A stretch of DNA of 6,553 nucleotides from JBLYYQ01 sp048550035 (lineage in GTDB: Bacteria > Nitrospinota_A > UBA7883 > JBLYYQ01): assembly GCA_048550035.1 (NCBI GenBank), contig JBLYYQ010000104.1, positions 1 through 6,553 on the forward strand, read 5' to 3'. Shown piece after piece: positions 1-4,710 of this stretch (position 1 is its first letter; every line of letters starts with the position of its first letter). Under the pieces are notes generated by a model. The model saw only the letters and a list, made by a program, of their open reading frames with translations. It had not been told where the DNA came from and ran no database searches. The position numbers were made by a program, and so were the translations under genes.

Positions 1-1
1 A

Positions 2-493
2 GATATTGCACTAGACAAGATTGGTGGTTCGAGCTTAGTAGATTCTGACTTTGACTCTAATGGAGATCTAAAGAGTGAAATTCCACCAACTTATCAACCT
101 GCACGAAATACAATATTTCTCTCAATAGCATTAGCATATGCAGAAACACTAAAAGTTGATGAGATATTTATTGGGACCAATACTTTAGATTACTCAGGCT
201 ATCCTGACTGTCGAACAGAATATATTAAAGCGTATGAAAAGCTAGCAAACCTAGCAACAAAACGGGCAACCGAAGATAATAAAAAGATCCAGATTCAGAC
301 CCCACTAGCTTTGATGGATAAAAAAGAGATAATTTTAGAGGGGGATCGACTTGGAGTAGATTTTAAATTAACTAACTCTTGCTACTTCCCATTAAAGTTT
401 GGTATCCCATGTGGTGATTGTGACTCTTGCCATATTCGGGCAAAGGGATTTAAGCTAGCAATGCTAATTGATCCATTAATAAAGGAGGATTGA
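2..493 (+). CDS. queC: 7-cyano-7-deazaguanine synthase QueC (3' part; start lies outside the window)
   Basis: QueC converts 7-carboxy-7-deazaguanine to preQ0 using ATP and ammonia, a cytoplasmic step of queuosine (tRNA wobble base) biosynthesis. The frame is open from the window edge and gives 163 residues; roughly the first 60-70 residues, including the ATP PP-loop, are missing. Visible family motifs, numbered within the fragment, are PARNTIFLS at 33-41 and the SGYPDCR motif at 65-71. Near the C-terminus C127, C137, C140 and C143 form the C-x9-C-x2-C-x2-C zinc site, followed by HIRAKGF. The protein ends soon after a D-P motif, as the family does, at a UGA stop. An in-frame TTG/ATG near 311 is internal and is not a start. 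The end overlaps the ribosome-binding site of the next gene, which starts one base after the stop, so the two are probably one operon. The identification is confident; only the 5' end is unknown. Confidence 0.95.
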   Translation, partial: DIALDKIGGSSLVDSDFDSNGDLKSEIPPTYQPARNTIFLSIALAYAETLKVDEIFIGTNTLDYSGYPDCRTEYIKAYEKLANLATKRATEDNKKIQIQTPLALMDKKEIILEGDRLGVDFKLTNSCYFPLKFGIPCGDCDSCHIRAKGFKLAMLIDPLIKED

Positions 494-494
494 A

Positions 495-932
495 ATGACT
501 CTTGCGGATAAATTTAATGTAGAGGAACTGATAGTAGGGAATATACCATTTGAGGCTGATCTACTAAAATATCTAACAGAGTTTGCAACAGAGCGATCTA
601 TAACAGTTGGCACGATCAGCTTGATTGGAGCGGTAAAAGAGGCAAAGTTGTTATTCTATGATCAGAGTAGAAAAATCTACAATCCAGTAGAAGGGTTAGA
701 TGGTCCATTTGAGATAACATCAGGAATCGGCAATATTTCACTACTAGAAGAGAAGGTCTTTGTCCATCTACATCTAACTTTAAGCGATGCTAATGGGAGA
801 GTTTTTGGAGGCCATCTTAGTGATGGAACCATAATGTTTGCAGGCGAGTTTAGCATTTATAAATTAGGAGGCAAGCAGCTTAAGCGTCGATTTGATGAGA
901 CTACAGGGCTTAACCTCTGGCAAGATGAGTAA
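495..932 (+). CDS. PPC/DUF296 domain protein (PD1-like, DNA-binding-type fold)
   Basis: This is a 145-residue single-domain protein of the PPC (plant and prokaryote conserved, DUF296) family. In plants the domain sits beside AT-hooks in DNA-binding proteins. The free-standing bacterial proteins form trimers and their cellular role is poorly known. Family marks are the GPFEI strand motif at 70-74, HLHLTLSD at 91-98 and GRVFGGHL at 101-108, and a C-terminal KRRFDETTGL segment. H91, H93 and H107 match the conserved histidines thought to bind a metal in bacterial members. There is no AT-hook, signal peptide or membrane segment. The start is set by a very strong Shine-Dalgarno (AAAGGAGG, 481-488) six bases upstream, inside the end of queC, so translation is coupled to queC. 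Family assignment is firm; the specific function is unknown, and DNA binding is not shown by the sequence. Confidence 0.88.
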   Translation: MTLADKFNVEELIVGNIPFEADLLKYLTEFATERSITVGTISLIGAVKEAKLLFYDQSRKIYNPVEGLDGPFEITSGIGNISLLEEKVFVHLHLTLSDANGRVFGGHLSDGTIMFAGEFSIYKLGGKQLKRRFDETTGLNLWQDE

Positions 933-958
933 CTTAACTTATGTCGCTAGAGGTTAAG
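909..958 (+). terminator. Possible terminator region with two alternative hairpins between convergent genes
   Basis: The 3' arm AGAGGTTAAG (949-958) can pair perfectly with CTTAACCTCT (909-918, inside the PPC gene), leaving a 30-nt loop. Alternatively AGGTTAAG (951-958) can pair with CTTAACTT (933-940), giving an 8-bp stem with one G-U pair and a 10-nt loop. The downstream sequence is only moderately U-rich and has no clean U-tract, so this is a weak candidate for the end of the queC-PPC operon. It also lies downstream of the convergent fmdB gene. Confidence 0.3.
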
Positions 959-989
959 GCTAATTACCTTGCTTACTCTTTACTTGGAA

Positions 990-1283
990 CTATTTTTTTG
1001 CCACTGCCCCTGACTCTTTACTCTCTGTAGAGCTGCTAGAAGGTCTGCTATTTTCAGAGCCACTGCTTTTAGAGCCATTGCTTTTTGAAGGTTGAGGCAT
1101 TGAATAGCCATCTTTAAACCAGCCACCACCTTTGAGGTGAAATGCATTAGGTGAGAATAACTTTCGAAGTGGACCGTCGCAATTCTGTTTTTGAGTATGA
1201 ATTTTTAATGGTTTAGCCGAAATTGATTGATTAACTTCAATAATTTCACCACATTTTTCACATTTATATTCATATATTGGCAT
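990..1283 (-). CDS. FmdB-family zinc-ribbon protein
   Basis: This is a 97-residue small zinc-ribbon protein of the FmdB type (named after a putative regulator of formamidase genes; the role of most members is unknown). The N-terminus MPIYEYKCEKCGE is diagnostic, with C8 and C11 as the first metal-binding knuckle. The family segment SPNAFHLKGGGWFKDGYS follows at about 44-61. The last 35 or so residues are a serine-rich, low-complexity tail, common in this family and probably disordered. The second knuckle is unusual: the usual CPxCG is reduced to a single C35, with H29 a possible substitute ligand. The ATG is preceded by AAGGAG seven bases upstream (1291-1296). The gene lies 70 bp after ilvE but has its own promoter (1311-1338). 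The name is confident; the function is not. Confidence 0.88.
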   Translation of the reverse strand: MPIYEYKCEKCGEIIEVNQSISAKPLKIHTQKQNCDGPLRKLFSPNAFHLKGGGWFKDGYSMPQPSKSNGSKSSGSENSRPSSSSTESKESGAVAKK

Positions 1284-1310
1284 AATTTATCTCCTTAACA
1301 TAACTGTTAC

Positions 1311-1338
1311 AATATAAGATAGTTAATCTAGAGGTCAA
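1311..1338 (-). promoter_or_regulatory. sigma70-type promoter for the fmdB-like gene
   Basis: On the minus strand, -35 TTGACC (1333-1338) and -10 TATATT (1311-1316) are separated by 16 bp, each matching consensus at five of six positions. Transcription would start near 1304, giving a leader of about 20 nt that contains the AAGGAG ribosome-binding site. The small inverted repeat AGGTC/GACCT (1332-1336 and 1344-1348) overlaps the -35 box. It could be an operator or a weak stem after ilvE. Confidence 0.6.
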
Positions 1339-1353
1339 GTAGCGACCTTGCAA

Positions 1354-2280
1354 TTATCTGATATATTCTAACCAGTGGTCATATTTTTTAACTTCACCTC
1401 TGATGATCTCAAAGTATAGTTTCTGAATTTTAGCTGTTATCGGATGCTCTTTTATCTGACCGATCATTCTGTTATCAAGCGATTTAATAGGTGTCACTTC
1501 AGCAGCAGTCCCGACGAAAAAAGCTTCGTCAGCTACATATATCTCATCGCGTGAAAAAAACTGCACCTCCACTTCCAAATTTTCATCTTTAGCTATTGTT
1601 ATTACGGTATCTCTTGTTATTCCATCTAGAACTGATGTTATAGGAGGAGTTTTAAGAATACTGTTTTTGACAATAAATATATTTTCTCCAGATCCTTCTG
1701 CGACATATCCTGATGGATCTAGTAATAGTGCTTCATCGTAACCATCTTGTAGCGCTTCATGTTTAGCTAGGATCGAATTAACATACCCACCTGTGACTTT
1801 CGCTTTAGTCATAAAAATATTTGGATGATGGCGGGTGAAGCTAGAGGTTTTAACATTGATTCCATCCTCTAACGCTTCTGCTCCAAGATATCGACCCCAA
1901 GGCCAGAGCGCGATTGCAAGATGAATAGAGCCGCTCGAACAGTTTAATCCACGTGATTCATCACCTATATATAGTAATGGTCGAATATAACCTTCCTCTA
2001 CACTGTTTGCTTTAACAGTCTCAATAATAGCGGCATTGATTCTATCTTTGTCATATGGGACTGTGAGTCCTAATATCTTAGCTGAGTTCAGTAGCCGATC
2101 AGTATGATCTTGAAGTCGAAAGATGGCACTAGAGCCATCTTTGGTCTTATAAAACCGGATACCTTCAAATGCCCCTAGTCCGTAATGTAAAGTGTGGGTT
2201 AGAAGGTGAACAGTTGCATCTTCCCACTTAACAAGCCTACCATCTGACCATATAAAGTCACTTTTTGGTGCCGATTTCAT
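1354..2280 (-). CDS. ilvE: Branched-chain amino acid aminotransferase
   Basis: This is a PLP-dependent fold-type IV aminotransferase that interconverts leucine, isoleucine and valine with their 2-oxo acids using glutamate/2-oxoglutarate; it is cytoplasmic. It has 308 residues, against about 309 in E. coli IlvE, and aligns from end to end. Key features are HYGLGAFEGIRFY at 32-44, the YIRPL stretch at 98-102 and PWGRYLGAEAL at 127-137. The expected PLP lysine is K161 (in TKAKVTGGYVNS), and E195 in AEGSGENIF matches the glutamate that contacts the pyridine nitrogen. GITRD near 222-226 and GTAAEVTP complete the cofactor site. A D-amino acid aminotransferase or lyase of the same fold is less likely given length and motifs. 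The start fits the family N-terminus but has only a weak Shine-Dalgarno. A strong promoter lies just upstream (2311-2339), and fmdB follows downstream on the same strand. Confidence 0.95.
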   Translation of the reverse strand: MKSAPKSDFIWSDGRLVKWEDATVHLLTHTLHYGLGAFEGIRFYKTKDGSSAIFRLQDHTDRLLNSAKILGLTVPYDKDRINAAIIETVKANSVEEGYIRPLLYIGDESRGLNCSSGSIHLAIALWPWGRYLGAEALEDGINVKTSSFTRHHPNIFMTKAKVTGGYVNSILAKHEALQDGYDEALLLDPSGYVAEGSGENIFIVKNSILKTPPITSVLDGITRDTVITIAKDENLEVEVQFFSRDEIYVADEAFFVGTAAEVTPIKSLDNRMIGQIKEHPITAKIQKLYFEIIRGEVKKYDHWLEYIR

Positions 2281-2310
2281 AACATGCTTTAAATTATTGA
2301 TAATCCTCTA

Positions 2311-2339
2311 ATTCTATATTTTCAACAACTAATTGTCAA
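2311..2339 (-). promoter_or_regulatory. Strong sigma70-type promoter for ilvE
   Basis: On the minus strand a perfect -35 TTGACA (2334-2339) is followed by a 17-bp spacer and -10 TAGAAT (2311-2316), five of six matches. Transcription would start near 2304, about 24 nt before the ilvE ATG. This leader is too short for a classical attenuator and carries no clear Shine-Dalgarno. Confidence 0.7.
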
Positions 2340-2447
2340 TAGCCTTAGAGCCTCTTTGGTAAACTCAAGAAAAGCTCGAAAAATCAGAAATCAGCTCGAA
2401 TAGTTTAGGATAAGTAGTAATAATTCAGATTCAGCAAGAGAAGTTCA
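2340..2447. other. Non-coding stretch upstream of ilvE with a short direct repeat
   Basis: I see no gene, tRNA or usable start-plus-ribosome-site here on either strand. The only structure noted is a pair of 8-bp direct repeats (TTCGAGCT on the minus strand, at 2373-2380 and 2393-2400). They are spaced exactly 20 bp apart and lie upstream of the ilvE -35 box, so they could be a protein-binding site. Confidence 0.4.
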
Positions 2448-2477
2448 GCTAGCATAAAATAGCTCTTTTATGCTAGC
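2448..2477 (-). terminator. Near-perfect 30-bp palindrome, probable terminator of the selenoprotein gene
   Basis: Two 12-base arms, GCTAGCATAAAA (2448-2459) and TTTTATGCTAGC (2466-2477), pair perfectly around a 6-nt loop. It starts 15 nt past the stop of the minus-strand SelW-like gene, the usual place for a terminator. There is no clear U-tract after the stem on the minus strand, so intrinsic termination is uncertain. A perfect TTGACA (minus strand, 2481-2486) lies just upstream of the stem but has no good -10 at normal spacing. A dyad operator or mRNA-stabilising hairpin is the alternative. Confidence 0.4.
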
Positions 2478-2492
2478 CTTTGTCAATATCCC

Positions 2493-2720
2493 TTACTTTT
2501 TAGCCTCTTCAATTGCTATTATAATCTCAGCATCATCAGGAAACCTACCAGCTTGATGTTTAGAGAAGATAATATTGTTATCAATAGCAATATCATAAAT
2601 ACCATTGTCGCCAGCAATCAAGTCAACTTTAACTCCAAACTTCTCTTCAATTAAGGCTCCCAGACTGGAAGCTCGTGAGAGATAGTTTCAAGCAGTGCAA
2701 TAGGTAATAGAAATTTTCAT
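2493..2720 (-). CDS. SelW-like (Rdx family) selenoprotein with CXXU motif; UGA read as selenocysteine
   Basis: This 75-codon frame is interrupted only by UGA at codon 11 (2688-2690). Read through, it begins MKISITYCTA, then U11, then NYLSRASSLGAL. C8 and U11 thus form C-x-x-U exactly where the SelW/SelT/SelH (Rdx, thioredoxin-like) family has its CXXC/CXXU redox site, after the first strand. Family marks continue past the UGA: a V-D-L-I-x-G-x-x-G-x-Y-D-I stretch at 32-44, the IIFSK strand at 50-54 and GRFPDD at 58-63. The usual family length is about 70-95 residues. AAGGAG lies seven bases before the ATG (2728-2733). A SECIS-like hairpin begins 15 nt after the UGA. The protein is presumably a cytoplasmic selenol/thiol oxidoreductase; its partner is unknown. 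A nonsense-mutated cysteine version is the alternative, but the intact frame, ribosome site and hairpin argue against it. Function requires selA, selB, selC and selD elsewhere in the genome. Confidence 0.85.
2656..2672 (-). promoter_or_regulatory. Candidate bacterial SECIS element for UGA recoding
   Basis: On the minus-strand mRNA, GCUUCC pairs with GGGAGC (six pairs, one G-U) around the loop AGUCU. The stem starts 15 nt, and the loop 21 nt, after the UGA at 2688-2690. Bacterial SECIS elements sit inside the coding region shortly after the UGA and have a G among the first two bases of a small apical loop, which this loop satisfies. The GUCU string also resembles the E. coli fdhF loop. SelB would bind here to deliver Sec-tRNA. 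This is a structural match by eye; no folding energy was computed. Confidence 0.7.
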
Positions 2721-2727
2721 TTTAAAG

Positions 2728-2733
2728 CTCCTT
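2728..2733 (-). promoter_or_regulatory. Shine-Dalgarno of the SelW-like selenoprotein gene
   Basis: AAGGAG lies seven bases upstream of the ATG at 2718-2720, as strong as that of the neighbouring fmdB-like gene. It shows that translation starts ten codons before the UGA, supporting a functional gene with a recoded codon. Confidence 0.75.
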
Positions 2734-2753
2734 ATAATAATATTTACTGTTAC

Positions 2754-2759
2754 TATAAT
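2754..2759 (+). promoter_or_regulatory. -10 element of the M16 protease promoter, overlapping a divergent -10
   Basis: A perfect TATAAT lies 32 bp before the protease ATG; the -35 region (around 2731-2737) matches poorly. On the opposite strand the same bases give TATAGT (2753-2758), a possible -10 for the divergent selenoprotein gene, also with a poor -35. The two genes are separated by only 71 bp, so their promoters must share this stretch. Confidence 0.45.
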
Positions 2760-2791
2760 TTTAACTCAATTTAGAAAAAAGCAATAGGGAA

Positions 2792-4078
2792 ATGAAACAG
2801 ACATACCAAGACAATAAGTTAGAAAACGGTTTAAGAGTGATCACCGCTCCAGCCGATTCATCACGCTCACTCTCTGTTATGATAATGGCAAATGCCGGCT
2901 CACGGTTTGAAGAAAAAAAGAGTAGTGGTCTCTCACATTTTATGGAACATATGTTCTTTAAAGGTGCCAAGCGATATCCTAATACTATGGCAGTTGCAGG
3001 GGCAATCGACTCAATAGGTGGTGTTTTTAATGCGTTTACTTCTGAAGATAAAGTCGCATACTATGTCAAGCTATCAGCGACCAAGAAGGAGGTCGCATTT
3101 GATCTACTTTCTGACATGATCTTTAACTCTAAATTTGAATCTGAAGAGATAGAGCGAGAGAAAGGGGTTATCATTGAAGAGATAAGGATGTATAACGATG
3201 ATCCGATGAGCAAAGTCCAGCAAGATTTCAAACAAAATTTTTTCGGCGATCAACCATTAGGGTGGGATATTGCAGGTCCTGAGTCAAATATAAATGCTTT
3301 TCAACGGGTAGATTTTCTAAACTATGTAGAAAAATTTTATCATCCATCCAATCTACTACTAGCTGTTGCAGGGAATATCAATCCTCAAGAATCGATGGAG
3401 CTCGCATCGAAATATTTTAATCAAAAAGGGGCAGATGGAGCGCAAACTTATAGCCCACTCCCATTTAAACTGCTCGATCAACCTGCAAGTTCATTAACTA
3501 CAAGAGATATTGAGCAGGCTCACTTTGTGTTAGGTCTAGAAGCTGTAGCTATTGACCATCAAGATGAAATGGGTCTAAAAGTTATCAATAATATTTTAGG
3601 GCAGACTATGTCATCTCGACTATTTTATCAGGTAAGAGAGCGACGAGGGCTTGCATATTATATCGGTTCTTCGCTACCCCTATATTCTGATACAGGCTTA
3701 ATTAAAATTTCTGCTGGAGTTAATGTTGATAAGGTAGGAGATGCACTAAGCTGCGTTGCCGATGAGATTTTGAAGATGGAAGCTGATGGGATTACTGAGG
3801 ATGAGCTACATAAAGGTAAAGAAAATATTAAAGGACGATTAGATCTTTCATTAGAAGATTCAATGTCGCAAGCGACGCTCTATGCGACTGCCGCCATTAT
3901 GCGAAAAAAAATCAAGACCGCTGATGATATTGTCAATGAAATTGATGCACTAAGATTAGAAGATCTAAATAGAATAGCTAAAAAATATTTCAAACTAGCC
4001 AATACCAAGATGACAATACTAGGACCGTTTGAAGATATTGAGCCGTTTGAAAGGAGTCTTAAGGAGAAAGCAAGTTAG
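2792..4078 (+). CDS. M16-family zinc metallopeptidase (processing-peptidase-like)
   Basis: This is a 428-residue peptidase of the M16B group (mitochondrial processing peptidase/PqqL-like), of usual length for a bacterial two-domain member. The inverted zinc motif HxxEH is at H49-F-M-E52-H53, with E52 as catalytic base. The third zinc ligand is expected in the EREKGVIIEEI stretch, with E130 at the spacing typical of the family (E129 also possible). FKGAKRYP and GGVFNAFTSED flank the active site. The second half carries the SSRLFYQVRERRGLAYY motif at 274-290, which lines the substrate chamber. No signal peptide is visible, so it probably acts in the cytoplasm on peptides or unfolded proteins. 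The start fits the KLENGLRVI family N-terminus, but its AGGGA ribosome site is only one base from the ATG, closer than usual. The gene is divergent from the selenoprotein gene and convergent with lepB. Confidence 0.92.
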   Translation: MKQTYQDNKLENGLRVITAPADSSRSLSVMIMANAGSRFEEKKSSGLSHFMEHMFFKGAKRYPNTMAVAGAIDSIGGVFNAFTSEDKVAYYVKLSATKKEVAFDLLSDMIFNSKFESEEIEREKGVIIEEIRMYNDDPMSKVQQDFKQNFFGDQPLGWDIAGPESNINAFQRVDFLNYVEKFYHPSNLLLAVAGNINPQESMELASKYFNQKGADGAQTYSPLPFKLLDQPASSLTTRDIEQAHFVLGLEAVAIDHQDEMGLKVINNILGQTMSSRLFYQVRERRGLAYYIGSSLPLYSDTGLIKISAGVNVDKVGDALSCVADEILKMEADGITEDELHKGKENIKGRLDLSLEDSMSQATLYATAAIMRKKIKTADDIVNEIDALRLEDLNRIAKKYFKLANTKMTILGPFEDIEPFERSLKEKAS

Positions 4079-4081
4079 CAA

Positions 4082-4657
4082 TTAGTATAGGAGCTTGCCA
4101 AGTCGCTCTGATCTAACATGCCAGTTTTGATCCCAAGACCAATGGACAATGATAGCTTTCCCTTTGATTAACTCCTCTGGCAAAGTACCCCAGACTCTAG
4201 AATCTGAACTAAAGTTACGGTTATCCCCCATCATAAAGTAGCTATTTTCAGGGACTGTTATCGGTCCAAATCGATAAAATTGCCCAGATGAGGTTGCTGT
4301 TTTAGTCCAGACGGCATATGGTTCATCAATCGGGTTTGAGTTAACATATACCTGCTCTCCGACAATCGAGATCTCATCACCTGGTAGTCCGATTAACCGT
4401 TTGATAAAGATTATATCTGGATCTTTAGGATAGTTAAACACGACAATATCGTGCCGTTTTGGCTCTTTGAATCGATAAATTAATTTATCGATTAGCAGAT
4501 GGTCGCCAACTAAAAGAGTCTCCATCATAGATTCTGATGGAATCTTAAACGCCTGTGCTACAAATGTCCTAAATAAAACTGCTAATGCTATCGCCACTAT
4601 TATAATCTTTAATGATTCATTAAAGATAGAACCACGGCTATTAAAAATTTTAAACAT
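4082..4657 (-). CDS. lepB: Signal peptidase I (start corrected to the ATG at 4657)
   Basis: LepB is a membrane-anchored serine endopeptidase that removes signal peptides from exported proteins on the outer face of the cytoplasmic membrane. From the ATG it has 191 residues. A single hydrophobic segment (about 16-33) near the N-terminus anchors it. The catalytic Ser is S43 in IPSESMMETL (box B), and the general base Lys is K86 in FIKRLIGLPGD (box D). Box E, GDNRNFSSDSRVWG, is at 144-157. A TTG at 4670-4672 would add five residues, but the Shine-Dalgarno AGGAG (4664-4668) lies inside that extension and six bases before the ATG, so the ATG is preferred. It follows lepA by 53 bp with its own promoter between them; lepA-lepB pairing is common in proteobacteria. 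Its stop is only 3 bp from that of the convergent protease. Confidence 0.95.
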   Translation of the reverse strand: MFKIFNSRGSIFNESLKIIIVAIALAVLFRTFVAQAFKIPSESMMETLLVGDHLLIDKLIYRFKEPKRHDIVVFNYPKDPDIIFIKRLIGLPGDEISIVGEQVYVNSNPIDEPYAVWTKTATSSGQFYRFGPITVPENSYFMMGDNRNFSSDSRVWGTLPEELIKGKAIIVHWSWDQNWHVRSERLGKLLY

Positions 4658-4663
4658 CGATTG

Positions 4664-4668
4664 CTCCT
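4664..4668 (-). promoter_or_regulatory. Shine-Dalgarno that fixes the lepB start
   Basis: AGGAG on the minus strand, six bases before the ATG at 4655-4657. Because it falls within the codons that a TTG start at 4672 would translate, it argues for the shorter 191-residue LepB. Confidence 0.75.
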
Positions 4669-4690
4669 GCAATAATAAAAGCTAGCTTAG

Positions 4691-4699
4691 ATTATATCA
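4691..4699 (-). promoter_or_regulatory. Extended -10 promoter for lepB in the lepA-lepB gap
   Basis: The minus strand reads TGATATAAT, a perfect extended -10 (TGnTATAAT), just past the lepA stop. No good -35 is present, as is usual for extended -10 promoters. Transcription would start near 4684, giving a leader of about 27 nt with the AGGAG site. lepB may thus be expressed both from lepA read-through and on its own. Confidence 0.55.
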
Positions 4700-4710
4700 T
4701 AAACAACAGT

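Noticed and set aside
311..493. A separate 60-residue protein starting at TTG 311
   Set aside because: It is the C-terminal part of QueC; the same frame is open back to the window edge and carries QueC motifs before this point.
1332..1348. Terminator after ilvE (AGGTC/GACCT stem)
   Set aside because: The stem is only 5 bp with no U-tract and coincides with the -35 box of the fmdB promoter; a promoter explains it better.
2281..2492. tRNA, small RNA gene or riboswitch upstream of ilvE
   Set aside because: No cloverleaf, conserved riboswitch core or coding frame could be traced; the predicted ilvE leader is only about 24 nt.
2688..2690. UGA explained by a reassigned code (UGA as glycine or tryptophan)
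   Set aside because: About 1,900 codons of intact full-length proteins in the window need no UGA sense codon, glycine and tryptophan are encoded normally, and queC ends with UGA at its expected C-terminus.
2493..2720. Pseudogene of a cysteine-type SelW homologue
   Set aside because: The frame is otherwise intact with a strong ribosome site, the only stop falls on the redox position where Sec occurs in this family, and a SECIS-like stem follows. It remains possible if the genome lacks Sec machinery.
2761..2970. 69-codon open frame on the minus strand opposite the start of the M16 protease
   Set aside because: It has no family resemblance and lies antisense to the well-supported protease N-terminus including the HxxEH region; it is a shadow frame.
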